Assembly (NCBI RefSeq): GCF_009017415.1
Contig: NC_092407.1
Location: 310,001 to 374,000, forward strand
Direction: 5' to 3'
Origin: Aspergillus flavus
Taxonomy: Eukaryota > Ascomycota > Eurotiomycetes > Eurotiales > Aspergillaceae
Length of the DNA: 64,000 nt
Positions 12,262-23,831 of this stretch are shown here, piece by piece; within the stretch, counting starts at the first letter, position 1; every line of letters starts with the position of its first letter. The notes under the pieces were generated by a model. It had not been told where the DNA came from and searched no databases. It was given only the letters and a program-made list of their open reading frames with translations. Both the position numbers and the translations under genes were made by a program.

Positions 12262-12374
12262 TGACAAGGGTGGGATTCGAACCCACGCCATTTTCATGAC
12301 ACGGAAACTTCTATGAAGTTCTGATGGACAGGTTAACCTGAACCGTGCGCCTTAGACCGCTCGGCCACCTTGCC
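12262..12374 (-). tRNA. tRNA-Leu(CAG), intron-containing, copy 3
   Basis: Same mature sequence as the other copies, with anticodon CAG. The intron is two bases shorter (CATAGAAG in place of CATACAGAGG), so the gene is 113 bases. The minus-strand 3' flank (TCTTTTTTGCG) supplies a Pol III terminator. Confidence 0.92.
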
Positions 12375-15021
12375 TGTTTCTATATTTAGAATATAAGTAT
12401 TGTGAGATATAAAGACAGTTAGGGCTTTTGAACACAAATTTGTTTTATTATCTGGATTGGATGCCATATAGTTGGCCTGTGGCTTGTACTACGTAGAAGC
12501 GGTCAAGGGCTTACATTGAATCGATGGCATGAAGGAATATTGGATTGGATGGAAGCCCCGGTCCTCTTTCTGGAACGGACATGAATAGACGACAATAGTG
12601 CTACGGTAATCTGAAATCATACTCATGCGCAGATGATAAATGTATACTATATCAATCGGACTTAAGTCATAACCCTATTGCTTTTCCCTTGCTGGGCAAA
12701 CAAAAGTCGTCAATAACGATAACATCAGGCTTACAGCTTACTATAGTATTGCTTAGCACGAGCAGTGATAGCCTAATGATTCTGTACGGCGGCAGAATGC
12801 AGTAGCAAGAACAAAGTTGGTATGTACAATAATAAACAGGACTCCACTTTTCGAAACTGGGTTAAGTATGGCCTCTACCAATAGGCTCCGAGGGAGAATT
12901 AGGGTTAACATGCGGTGATTAATCTCTATATGATTAACTTGTAATCTAACATGTTGTACGAGCCGTAGAACGATATTTCATTAGCTCTCAGCCGGAATTA
13001 CTGTTACTTCTCCGGCTTCAGCCAAGATCTCGGTGATTTAGCCACTAGTTGATATTCTTTGCAGGACACAGGGTTGGGTAAAATGGCCTGGACTTTACAT
13101 ATTTAATGCAAGAAGTAGTGAGAATCTTGTTAACCCTAATCCACACCCATTAAGCTGCCCGAGTTCTGTGACGAAGTGCTCTGGGGGACCATACTAGATG
13201 GAAGCCGCATTGAACCTTCACCAGGGATGCCGGATCTATGAATTCTGTGGAATACTTTTTACTGTTCCGACCATGATAACATAGCCTTGACTTATGTGAG
13301 TTTACCACCGTTTCTCCACATTTTTTCGAAGCCGCAGGATAGTACAAATGGCTTAGTGGGGATCGTCATTGAACGCTTTGGTTTCTGAGCCGATACTTTT
13401 CTCTGCGGAAGAGTGACTGATTCCTCTCCAGGGATTGCATGCGCGGCGTATCACCATAACTAGAGCCGTCAAGACTACAGTCTGCTCGCCCATCTCTTTA
13501 TAGCCGGCCACCTCATCGAGTGTTCCACATATGTGACGGGCGGCAACTTTTCCGGCTTCAAATCTCTACCCGGCCCTAGTATTGATTTTAGATTTCCAGT
13601 CTTTGACATAGCTCCGAAGGACATTTCACTGTACCTTTGTAGAAAGGAAAGACGAGATTGTAACGGAGGGAACTTACAAGGCACAGCTCCTGTACAAGAT
13701 TCAGGGTCCAATATACTACAATCCTGATGTCGTCGCCATTTTCGATGATCATCAAGGATAAAGGCTTTAATCGGGTGTACGTTCTCTTATATCATCAACC
13801 GTTGCATGGCTTCAGTAATGGCTGACATCTCTTTAAAGCCACTTCCAACAGCCAAAATCGGGTGGTCGTCAAGCAGAGGTTCATTATTTCCTTTGCGGCT
13901 TGGATATAGCGGGAAAAGCCAAGCTTCTCGAAACTGAAATTCAAGTGAACCGGGCCGCTTGGCCTAACTAACATATTCTGATTTACACAGTTGTTTATTT
14001 CTTGCTGAAGGACCATCTAGACCGTGGTATGTCATCGAGTTCGTATTACGATGTTTTGGGCAAAAATGTTGCCGAGCTCCTCAGATGCAGATACGTCGAT
14101 ATTCCCGATAAATTCCTCGCTCGTGGAAGGATTTGACCTGTCCCTAACTCTATTTCGAAATTCTGCTTCATTATCCCTCCAGAAGAGGCTAGAAGTCAAT
14201 AGCATGTCACATATTACCTTGTATATTCCATTATATTATCAATCGGTAAACTGCGGAGATTGACTGTCTGATTTACTGGAAGCTTAGCGTGATAGGACGT
14301 AATCTAGAAAAGCAAGGTATATGCTACTGTATATAAGACGCATAGAGCTTTATCCAACAAGACAAGTATTCCTAATTCCTTGATCATAAATATGAGTTAG
14401 CAAGCAACAATCCTAAGTCATAACACTCTAGTCAATACTAGCGTATACATTTTCTCCGAAACTAAACAATTATCTAATGCAGGTCTTGTGAAAAATGGAG
14501 GATTCACCCGACAATGACTAGTAGAGGTCCAGACGTACTTCGAAATGTACAATTTTTGCTTCCCTGGAAACACTGGGTAATATGTATAAAACTGTGAGGG
14601 TATTATTTGTGATATCTAAGTCTAATTGACTAAATTCCTTGTAATGAGCTTCCGTCAACTTGGATAATCAATTAATCGTGGTTCTAGGAGTGATTTGCGA
14701 GACCTTCTGAAATTAGGGTTGCTAATCACTGCCTGAGGCGTATAGCTCGTCGGAATAGGTGCAAAACACGTTTCCTGAATTTTTCTGTTCTATCCCAATC
14801 TTTGCTGCGAAAGACCTTACCTCCATCCAGATGGGGTTTTTTCAGCTCCGGCCTGTGCATGGTTGTTTTCTTAGATCTCGGTTCCGATTCCCCAGTTTTC
14901 TCGACGGGTGCATGTTAGTCTTAAAAAGGTTGAACACAGAGAAGAATTCCATATCCAAATCCCGTCTTTCTACCATAGCATCATTTGGATTACGGTCTAC
15001 GAATGGTTTTTGCTCAAGATG
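12375..15021. other. Gene-poor stretch with decayed coding fragments
   Basis: Mostly AT-rich, non-coding-looking DNA. On the minus strand between about 14016 and 13150, pieces of protein-like sequence appear in shifting frames (GPVHLNFSFEKLGFSRYIQA, then PILAVGSGFKEMSAITEA, then CGTLDEVAGYKEMGEQ). A GTAAGT...TACAAAG intron-like segment also lies near 13640-13680. This looks like a gene broken by frameshifts. I do not recognise the family. Confidence 0.3.
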
Positions 15022-16145
15022 GGGGGCCTTGAAAGTATTATTATTATCGGTGCCGGCCCATCGGGTAGAAACATAAGATTTTATAATTTTACAGTAAACC
15101 CTAAAACAAACATCACGGTGAAACAGATGATACGTGACAGCTCAGCGATTTGTTACGACAAACTCTATGGCCCCAGTAGCACCTAGCAGCAAAACAAATA
15201 CCCAGGTGTGTATGTGATGCCGGTATCAAGAATAGACATTGTATTAACGTTGTTCTTATTTAAAGGGGATGCGATGTGTGTCACATGTCAGGTCACCTGT
15301 CAAGCATATTCTTAGATAGTCAGTTAGAACCGCTAGACCTTCAGAAGATCAACTACTTTTTCATCATCAGAAGACCATATCAACCATCAAGCAGATGGAC
15401 TACGGCGTATCCGTAACAATGTGCCTACCATTCTCTATTTATTTTCATTCAGCCAAAGTCCAAACTGGTCCAAGGAGCTATGCGAGGGACCAAACATTCT
15501 TGATTGTACCTTCCATATAAACTGGGTAGTCTATTTGCACAAGAAGAAAGCTGACAACTCACGATTGATAGACATGGAGGACACTGTGGACAAATTCGAC
15601 CTCTGCAAGCACATGCATTTCGGAGTTGAGTGTCTTTCTGCATCATAGGATAATCGGAAATTTTGGGAGATTCGAATTCTTGACACAATGACCAACATTA
15701 AATATGTTAGAACTGCCATCATCTTTGTCTCAGCTGTTGGAGGAATCTCTACGCCGAGAGACACCCGTTAATATTCCGCTATGGTATCTTCATTTCACCA
15801 CGTCCAGTAATGCAAAATTTGAGTGTATACCCCGTGATGCTCACTACCTAAAGCTTGCAAGTGTCGTATTTTTGACCCGAATTATTTTGAGAGTCTTCAT
15901 CGAGGCAATGTCGAGCTATCCCCTGTGGGGATTGACCATGTGGACCAGCACAGATGGTGTAAGGACCGAGTTCGACGCAATCATCCTCGCAATAGGATTT
16001 GATGTTCAGCAATTCATCGCCCCAATGGAAATTTATGGCAAAAGCGGTATAAGTCTGGCCCAGCAGTGACGAGAATCTCGTGGTGCGCAGGCCTACATGG
16101 GAGTTTACGTGCACAATTTCCCCAGCATGGGTATCTTGTATGTAA
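15022..16145 (+). pseudogene. Flavin monooxygenase (Baeyer-Villiger type) pseudogene
   Basis: A chain of fragments in changing frames runs in the order of a fungal FMO/Baeyer-Villiger monooxygenase. IIIIGAGPSG at 15040 is the FAD dinucleotide fold. NKYPGVYV is near 15195. YLFSFSQSPNWSKELCEGP is at 15430. DKFDLCKHMHFGVECLSAS is at 15590. FVSAVGGISTPRD is near 15725. FDAIILAIGFDVQQFIAPM is at 15970. AYMGVYVHNFPSMGILY is near 16095. Stops and frameshifts separate them, and much of the middle domain is missing, so the gene cannot give a full enzyme. Introns may explain one or two of the gaps, but not the in-frame stops around 15760-15900. Confidence 0.75.
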
Positions 16146-16763
16146 CATACTAATTCTAGCTCTTGCCCTCTTTATATGTCGGGTCAAGGGTATGAGCTAA
16201 TGCCATGATCTAAGTTCGGCCTATTACATACCCAGCACATAACTCAGTCCTATCGCGCAGCTCCATTGGAAGGGAGCCGCTTTGCTCTTCATACAGTTCT
16301 TTGTTTGTTGCTAATGATGAAGTGCTCACCCTCTATGATCGAAGATGTCAGACTATAAAATTTCACCGATAGTGCGAATCACGCATCTATTATTGAAGAA
16401 TTATTGGGCACGCGAAGGGATGTAGGATGATATCCAAAAATGATGATGCGCGGGATCTGCAAGAAATGCTATCCTCTAACCCGTTCCGTCTACCCAAGGT
16501 AAATTAGATTGCATCTGAGTCCATTTTCTCAATTAGCGAAGAGCATTGGGCGGATCCAAGAGATATACATCCTTATAAAAAAGTGTAATGTAACTATTCT
16601 TAGAGAAGTTCCATTGTAAATATAGTCTGACTGGAACAGGAGTTGCACAACTTCGACCGGAATGCTCACAGCCTCACACTGCGGTAACAGTTGGATGACT
16701 TCTGTATCAATTTAATAGATAGATAATTGATCTGAATGATGCAAAAAAATGCAAAAGATTAAT
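16146..16763. other. Intergenic, no gene seen
   Basis: Spacer between the monooxygenase relic and tRNA-Leu copy 4. No recognisable content. Confidence 0.4.
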
Positions 16764-16878
16764 TGACAAGGGTGGGATTCGAACCCACGCCATTTTCATG
16801 ACACGGAAACCTCTGTATGAAGTTCTGATGGACAGGTTAACCTGAACCGTGCGCCTTAGACCGCTCGGCCACCTTGCC
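16764..16878 (-). tRNA. tRNA-Leu(CAG), intron-containing, copy 4
   Basis: Base for base the same as copy 1 over the whole 115-base gene, intron included, but on the opposite strand and with unrelated flanks. Anticodon CAG. A T-run (AATCTTTTGC) follows the 3' end on the minus strand. Confidence 0.93.
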
Positions 16879-16909
16879 GATTGATGTGTGTTATGTCAAA
16901 TCATATAAT

Positions 16910-17068
16910 CTAGATAGTAGTTAAATATACTCTCATACCCTTGCACATTCCCGTCCTGCCTCTCTGCGTATCCTCTCCTTCTAAAGCTGCTTCCTCTGGA
17001 TTGTCTTGCTCTATGGGCTCTTCACCCACACTCCTTGTGGCTCGCTCATCCATTCGGCGCTGGTGTTC

Positions 17069-17100
<32 letters not shown>

Positions 17101-18600
17101 CTTTTTTCCTGCTCCCTCTCCCACAACGTCCGGTTGTATCTGAGACACTGCCATCGGTGAACCTTCCCTGAACGAATTTTGAGACTTGTTCAATAGGAGA
17201 TCTCTTGTACTTCATTTCACTGGTGTAGATATATCTCCTCGGTTGGTCTTTAGCTGCAGTCTGCTCTATAGTGGCACCGGAGAACCAATCAATTATATCT
17301 TCATCCTGCTCTGGCTGGCAGAACACCCTTGTTGCGTTGCATCTTGATGTCACATCGAGCTAGATGCACTAGTGGTTGGCACTTCTAGCATAGGATCCTC
17401 TGTATATGAAACTGTAGAAGCTGTTCCGGTCAACTGTATCAATAGCTCTCTGGCTTGTCGGATAGTCTCCTCGATAAATATACGATGTTTTCCGGCAGTC
17501 TTCGAGATATCTAGGCTCAGATACTGTTGCCTTCTTTGTCCCCACTTGCGCCGTGGTAGTACACAAGAGGAGAAATGCACCCCCCGCGAGAGGTCCTCGT
17601 AGGTGCTCAAACTGCTAATCTCCTCGTTTGTTGTGATTCTCCCAAGGGCAAACCATTCATGTATACTTGGTGAAATGGAATTAATTGTCATCGGTTTCAC
17701 CAGGCCTTGTTTCTCGGACCAGTACCGTAAAATAATTTCTTTGCCTACTAGCCTGCAGGCAATAGTAAACTCATGAATAGTAGCCGATTTCGTGATGGTG
17801 TCTGCGAACCGAAAAGCCTCCGCGTGTTCTTTAGCCTCTTTCTAACGGTCACAGCGAGAAGTAACGGCAAGCGATGACACCAAGCGAATGTATGTATATT
17901 CCCTTTATCTCAGATTTCTCATTATATACTTCCAAGCAGGCTCTGAAAGAGCAACCTCAAAAGACGGAGTGCGGTCTGATGCTCAGCTGTCTCTGCTGGG
18001 AGGGCCCTCGTATCCGCCATCCAACCAGCCAGCAAGATGACCTTCAGACTCGATGCCTCAATAAGAGACTTGTGAAATGCCCCGGGACTTCCACCTTGAG
18101 AGGAAGACGCCATCTGTTTGAGTTCGATCCGGATTGGCAGCATTGGCGGAGATATATATAGATATTCCATGACTCCAGATGACTGTTTGATGCCGTGAAG
18201 TTTGTCTGTATAAGAGCTGATGAGATTGCAGTAATCTTGTTTTTCTTCAATATTTTCTCGATTCTCGGTACTACTGATTGCGCCACACGTTTAAGACAAC
18301 TCCAAACAGCGCAGCAAAGGAGCCGAATGGTCGAATCAACGGGGGATCCGAAAAGTCCTCGACTGGTTGCGGAAGATCATTAAAGCTTGTCGCACATGGG
18401 CCCAGCGAATGCTGGCGACAATGGAAATTTTCGCAACTTTGAGTCGCATGTATGGTCTGTTCCAAAGCCTCCCAATACTATGACTGATGCCGGTATCTTT
18501 GGAATGTTCAACGATTGTTTGAAACGCTCCTAGCAACATCGCGCTGCTGTTTCCTCTCACTTAGCCATCTTTGGATCTCCTCATCCTCAGAATCTGGGAG
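16910..18600 (-). pseudogene. Unidentified gene, probably decayed
   Basis: Several minus-strand frames look coding. One, from about 17847 to 17350, begins after a plausible GTTAG acceptor. It reads through FRFADTITKSATIHEFTIAC and YLSLDISKTAGKHRIF, and is rich in Thr/Ser near its end. A following frame (16910-17353) has DEDIIDWFSGATIEQ and then a poly-Lys run made by a homopolymer. Upstream pieces (18170-17922, 18560-18336) carry LLAGWMADTRALP and IRPFGSFAALFGVVLNVW in other frames. No arrangement of introns gave one open protein. I do not recognise the family. Confidence 0.3.
17072..17101. repeat. Poly-T/poly-A homopolymer
   Basis: A run of about 30 T on the plus strand. Read on the minus strand it makes the Lys-rich tract of the 16910-17353 frame. 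It is a likely slippage site, and its exact length is uncertain in any assembly. Confidence 0.8.
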
Positions 18601-18753
18601 AGAGGGGGTAGATTGAGTAAAAGAATAGTAAAAGCGCCACGATACAGAGTATCAGCGTTAGGAGGAGCGAGAATATATAGAGATGCAAAGTAGGAACTGG
18701 TCGGAAGGGCTCAGATATACCTTTATATAAGCTGGGTAACGGATCTAGTGACA

Positions 18754-18897
18754 TACAGAGACAGTGAATGACAGTGATGGTTCTTTGTTTCGAGCCATGA
18801 AATTCAACGATGAATGCTGACCTAGAGGCGTACAAAAACAGTGAAAGACAGCCATGGTTCTTTGTTTAGCGCCACGAAATTCTACAATGAATGCAGA
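18754..18897. repeat. Imperfect tandem duplication, about 67 bp x 2
   Basis: Copy one (18754-18820) and copy two (18831-18897) share CATGGTTCTTTGTTT-like cores and GAAATTC..A.AATGAATGC endings in the same order, with scattered substitutions. It lies in non-coding DNA upstream of the FHIP gene's 3' end. Confidence 0.7.
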
Positions 18898-19170
18898 AGT
18901 TGGAGGTGGGAGATCTCCCTTCTAGTTAAGAGAAGAAGGGTGGTGAGTATACAAATGCGTCCCACTGGCAGTAAAATTAATGAGAATGGATAGCGAAGAG
19001 TACGCTCCAATCAGCTTTTTCGACCGATCTATGAAAACATTTCAAGCACGAACAGCCTTGAAAAAAATGCAAATGTACAACGTCTAAAATCATACATATA
19101 TCCGGTTGTAGGGACCTGCCTATGCCATGGGGTAGTTGAGAAGCTAATAATATCAAACAAGTTCAACATA

Positions 19171-21961
19171 TCACATCAACTCTTCATTCAGCGGGGCACT
19201 CCAGCCTACCCCGGGGTATCCCGCTTCTCCAAATAGTGTGCTCCGCGCCTGCACCGTGGCGGAAACCTCCAGGAGAAATTCGTACAGTATGACCACGTTG
19301 GTTAAAACATGGCCGAGGGTCGCCGACCGCGGCTCCTCATCAGCAATCGCACTCTCGGCTTCTTCTTCTACTATTGCATCTGCCGCCGGCTCGGGTTCTT
19401 CACCAGCCATTGTTGCTTTGTGTGGATGGTCCACTTGGAAGGGCTTTGATAGTCGCTTTCGAAGCTCCTCTGCTGCAGTCATTCGAGGCGAGGAGGACTC
19501 ACGAGAATCGGGAGAGCGAAGTGAGGATCCACGAAGCGGTGAGCCCACGGCGGCCTGTCGGGAAGCTGGTGTGCCCGGGAGGTCCTGCACAAGTGAGGAC
19601 CTCCCTCGGGGTGACCCGATGTCAGAGTCCAAGGGCATCTTCAGTGGTCGTCGTTCAGACGGAAGACGCGTTGATGCTTCGAATGGTTGCTGAAGGCGGC
19701 CTGTGTCTTTAGCAGGATCATCATGGTGGAGTAGGTCCCGCCGAGCCGCAACTAGAATGTCAAAATCTGGCACATCCTTCCGCCATTGCTGGATTTTCTG
19801 CACAAGCTTTTGCAGTGCGGATGTGAGTGTTGGTGTCTCAGAGCTCGACAACGAGGGCTCTTGATAGGCTAGCTTTATTTGATCTAAGATTTCCATAGGT
19901 CCATCCTGGGCTGTAGTCTGATCATCGTATACGTATTTAGATGGGTCCACAAGGAGCCAGCTGTCAAGGGATATAAGGTGTGAAGATGCGATACTCATGA
20001 GAACCTCGGTTAATGCTAGGTTGACGATGACGCTATTAGTAAAGAATGTCTCCACACAATTCAGCAATTCCTGGACAATAGGGTCCTCCTGGCGAATCTC
20101 CAATGGGCGGTCATCTTCCAGGCCAGTTTCAGCCGGTGGAATATACAAGTGAGATTCTAAGATTAATGAAGCATCCTTGAGGTAGTCCTCGAAGGAGTCA
20201 TTCAGCGTGGGGTCTTCCACAATCGACGTGGCCATTTCCGTAAGCTGCTCCAGCTCTGCATTCAATTGCCCCACGGTTCGTTGCCCGGCATATTGACCAG
20301 GAACCGTTCGGATCAATGATCGGGCAAAAGTATGATGCCGTTGGAGGATGACCGCCATCAGCCGTAGCGTTGCCAAAACAGTTTGTCGATTGGCAGACTG
20401 CAGCCCTAGTAGAGCAAGGTCTCTCAGGTTAAATAGTGAAGGTGACGGTTTCGCAGCTTCCTCCGAGAAAGCGGCTAGAACGTCTAAAGATTTCCGCCGG
20501 CTTACTGACATGTTCACTTTCAAAGTGGGTGATGTTTCCATGTCGGAAGGTGAGGCTAGTAAGAAGTGGAGAATGCGATGGACCAGATCATCCTGGTTAA
20601 TCGACTCCAGAATTCGATATAAATAGGTAAGCACGGCAGCGGTAGAACCACCTTCAACGTCCGAGGACTCGAGCAGTGATGGGTATCTATTCACGCAGAA
20701 GGATCATATCAGTAACTACTCAAGCCGTCCACCTTGGGATTCCCTTACAGAAGTTGTTCGAGAAACAAGACCTGAAAGTGATCCAGTAATGTGCCGTTGA
20801 CTTCTGCCGATTTGCAATGGTCAATAGTGTCCTGCCAAAATAATAGGTACGACATGAAAGAGTCTACAGTTGCCCCCAGTGCAGGGGGAAGAGCAGTCTC
20901 TTGTTTCGCATGATCTGATAGCGCAACAATGTGGGGCATCTTTTCGTCGGAGGTTGCATCGAAGGACAGGCTTTCAACATCAATCAATATAGCTCGAGGG
21001 GGACGAGATTAACAAGATACTCACCTGCCTAGCTGACTATACAGTGCACCTAGTCCCGTGGCCATTAGCGTCGCTAGATCGCTCTCAATTAGCCATCTCT
21101 CTAGGTTCTTTGAGCGAGAGGCTGTTTCTATCAGATAAAGAAGACCGGTCCGAGCAAAATCACCCGCACGGCCCCCATGGTGAACATATTCCACCAACAA
21201 GTAGAACAGTGGGAAGTCATCCTTCCGAGTCGCACCCGCGAACTCAGTCCCAGTATTAGTTTGTTGCTCGCGGTCTTGGTCTTCGGACCTCGGAGCAAAC
21301 CACGCAGGCAGAATATCAGGTTGCAGACGGATATTGTTGGCGACACCAAACAACAGCTCGACAAGCCTTCCTTCCACATCTTCCGAGTGTTTGTCTGCAC
21401 GTCGGACGAGATCCACCAGCGCCCGCGCAAATAACCGGTTATCCACTACCCCATCCACCTCCGAATCGATCAGGGTATTGAAGAAAACAGTGGCAGAACG
21501 GAGCATTCCATCGTCATAAGAAGACAGCGCCAGTTTGGTGACGGTCACGAAGATCTGAGAAGATGCAGCGTACGCTAAACACGGATGAGGAGCCGGGCCT
21601 CGGGATTCATCGCTGAGGACGGAATTTAGTCGGTCAATGCAATTGCGCGCATGGGTTGTCGCAGACTGATCTCCCGACGGCGAGTTGGTGGAGCGCCAGA
21701 TTTGCTACAGAGAAATAGTTTAGTCAAGGCCCGACAGGCGGCACGGTAAGAGGAGAGCATACTTGCAGAGTATTACATGTCCGCTTGAATGCTGTCAATC
21801 GTTCGGTAGGAGAGCTCGCTCGGTACGTCTTCGTAGACAGCGAACGGGATCCGCCGATTAAACGAGACCACTACCGCAGATTAGCTAAATTGATTCCAAT
21901 GGCTATTTAGGGAGACTGTTGAGTAAGAGCTCGGACGCAAGAATAAACTTACAAAATCCAT
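19171..21961 (-). CDS. FHF complex subunit, Hook-interacting protein (FHIP/RAI16-like)
   Basis: Five exons close in phase: 21953-21961, 21763-21870, 21025-21704, 20749-20970 and 19171-20686, for 844 residues. The nine-base first exon (Met-Asp-Phe) gives the start MDFWSRLIGGSRS. The body is a long helical protein of the RAI16-like/FHIP family: RLVELLFGVANNIRLQPDIL, LGALYSQLGSLSF across a splice junction, and DLALLGLQSANRQTVLATLR. The last quarter is Ser/Pro/Glu rich and poorly structured. In Aspergillus nidulans the FHIP protein joins Hook and FTS to link early endosomes to dynein, and I assume the same role here. It runs toward the AT-rich block and is the first intact gene after it. The 20971-21024 intron acceptor was chosen because only that AG restores frame. 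Confidence 0.82.
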
Positions 21962-22985
21962 GATTGCGTGAGAACAGCATGGTACTATTCATCCGCATAC
22001 ATGATCAAACTGTGGTGTTATGGTCGCACAGGAGACAACATCCACAGGGATGAGCAGGAGTGAGACAGGCACAAGGCGGTTTGAACGCAGCGACGCGCCT
22101 ACTAACTGGCTTTTTGTTCATCTGACGGCAAGATGGCCGAGTCAGTTAAAGGCGATAGGTTGAATGCTTTACAATTGGCCAGGGGGCTATCAATCATCAT
22201 CGACAGAAAAATTAGTAAGCTACGATGCTGAAATCCGATCAACAAAAAATACCAGGGTTCGAACCTCGAACTCGATAACCTTTTTTGATAGGCTATAATC
22301 ACATGATTGTGATCTATATGAAGTATCTAGTGAATGCTTGATCATACTATCTTGACTTGAAGATTATCCATTATGAGATCCCAATCACCTTTTAGTGTCA
22401 CTAGCCCATGGGTGAAAGTATACCCTGTCTTGTCCGCATTGCAGGCATAATGCATCATACACCAAACTCGATGCAACCGAGTCAGGTGCAATCTTTGGAA
22501 GGGCAATGGAGGCAAGTTTGGCTGGTTTCAGACTTGGTTATCACTAGAGAACCTATCGGTTATGGAAGCTGACAGTGGCTATTTCCAGCCACCTACATCC
22601 ACTACTAGAGGGTCTATGAAGAACAACATGCCATACGGTATCGATCACCATTCAAGCCCATTGGCTGGAGATCGACTCATAACTGAGTGAATTGTTCGGA
22701 AATGTGCTGAATCAAAAGCGCCAGAATCAAAATGAAGAATACCCAAGGGTACCTATTCACATCGCGAGATGCAAATCAAACCATGCCCGCCATCACAACG
22801 CCGAGAGAGTATGCGCCCGCTCTCCATCCCAGTCTAAGATATCGCCCATCAAAGTCGTTTAAACAAGGAAAAGTGGTAATAATGTTAGGAAGCATAACGC
22901 GCGAACAAAAAAGCAAGAAATAAAGAAAGAAAAAAAGGGAAAAAAAGGGAAAAAAAGAGGTAACGCGGACACCCTTTGTCTATAG
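21962..22985. other. FHIP promoter and NC2alpha 3' flank
   Basis: Contains a tRNA-like Pol III element (listed separately) and an A/G-rich tract at 22915-22965. No protein gene is supportable. Confidence 0.5.
22125..22283 (+). other. tRNA-like Pol III element, possible tRNA pseudogene
   Basis: GGCAAGATGGCCGAGTCAG is a close match to a class II tRNA 5' end and A box. GATAG and CTATC further on could form an anticodon stem around GTTGAA plus an insert. CCAGGGTTCGAACCTCG is a B box/T-arm-like element, and a T6 run follows at about 22280. The 3' acceptor half does not pair with the 5' half, and about 75 extra bases lie where the variable arm should be. It may be a dead tRNA (Ser-like) with an insertion, or a distinct Pol III transcript. 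I cannot decide from sequence alone. Confidence 0.3.
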
Positions 22986-23831
22986 CTAGTCGCTATCGTC
23001 TTTCGGTCGTCGTCCTCCGCGCTTTCGTTTCGGTTGTTCGTTTTGATCACTTCCATCATCGTCGTGCTTTCTTCCTGCCGGTTGGTCGGGCACCTTGGCA
23101 ATGATGTCGGCCAGGAAATCTAATACTTCGTCCTTCACGACCGCTTGCTTCAGATGCGACGCGGTGACGCGTTTCGAATTCCGGTCTTTGGCTTCCTTTG
23201 CGGCCTTGGTGACAAGAGAAATCATGAAGAGTTCTAAAGCTTTGGCTATAAACAAAACAAAACGCGTCAGCATCGCGTCCTAAATAACCCGGAGGTATAG
23301 CAAAGAGGGAACATATCACATACAGACAGCGATTGGAGTCACCTGCGCTACCTTGCCAACATCTTCATCGGCTTGCATAATGCGCTTAATGCGCGCGACA
23401 GGGAATTTTGTCTTCACCTCCACGCCAGCCGTGGGATTTGATTGGGGAGGCTCTTCCGGCAGCACCGGTGTGGGTTCGACATATGGTGGCTCGACATATG
23501 ATGGTTCGACGTATGTTGGTTCGACGTACTTAGTTTCCGGCATGGGCACAACCTCGGCAGCGCGCGCGATCCGAGACGACCGACGAGCCATGTCGGGATC
23601 TACAATCGGGTCTGCGAAAGGAGGGATGTACTGCTGAGAGGCTTGACGGGGTGGGGGTGGAGGAACAGGGTGGTACTGCGGGGTGAAATAGCGAGAAGCG
23701 TCGTAGGATGCGCGGTGATGAACCAATGGGTTCGCAAAAGAGTATATGGGCTGGGGGATAGAGGGAATGGGGGATTGGAGGGTGGAAAAATCGGGAGATC
23801 GAGGTCGGTAAGAATTATCCTGATCTGTCAT
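22986..23831 (-). CDS. NC2 alpha/DRAP1-like histone-fold transcription corepressor
   Basis: Two exons, 23324-23831 and 22986-23245, give 255 residues. The intron has a GTATGT donor and a TTTATAG acceptor and lies inside the histone fold. It joins [20 protein letters not shown]...TPIAV to [19 protein letters not shown]. The fold (about residues 138-222) matches DRAP1/Bur6, including the [13 protein letters not shown] block and the following [12 protein letters not shown] helix. In yeast and animals this subunit pairs with NC2beta (Dr1), binds TBP on promoters and blocks TFIIA/TFIIB entry. The N-terminal half is Pro rich with a short tandem YVEP repeat (four copies around residues 104-124). The C-terminus is acidic, then basic ([10 protein letters not shown]), resembling a nuclear signal. 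The alternative is another NF-YC-type histone-fold protein. Confidence 0.85.

Noticed and set aside
10314..16878. CRISPR-like repeated units
   Set aside because: The repeated 113-115-base units are tRNA-Leu genes on both strands with irregular, kilobase spacing; this is a eukaryotic genome.
16910..17353. Lys-rich protein, possibly nucleolar
   Set aside because: The Lys run is a homopolymer artefact, and the frame has no start context or partner exon that gives a whole protein.
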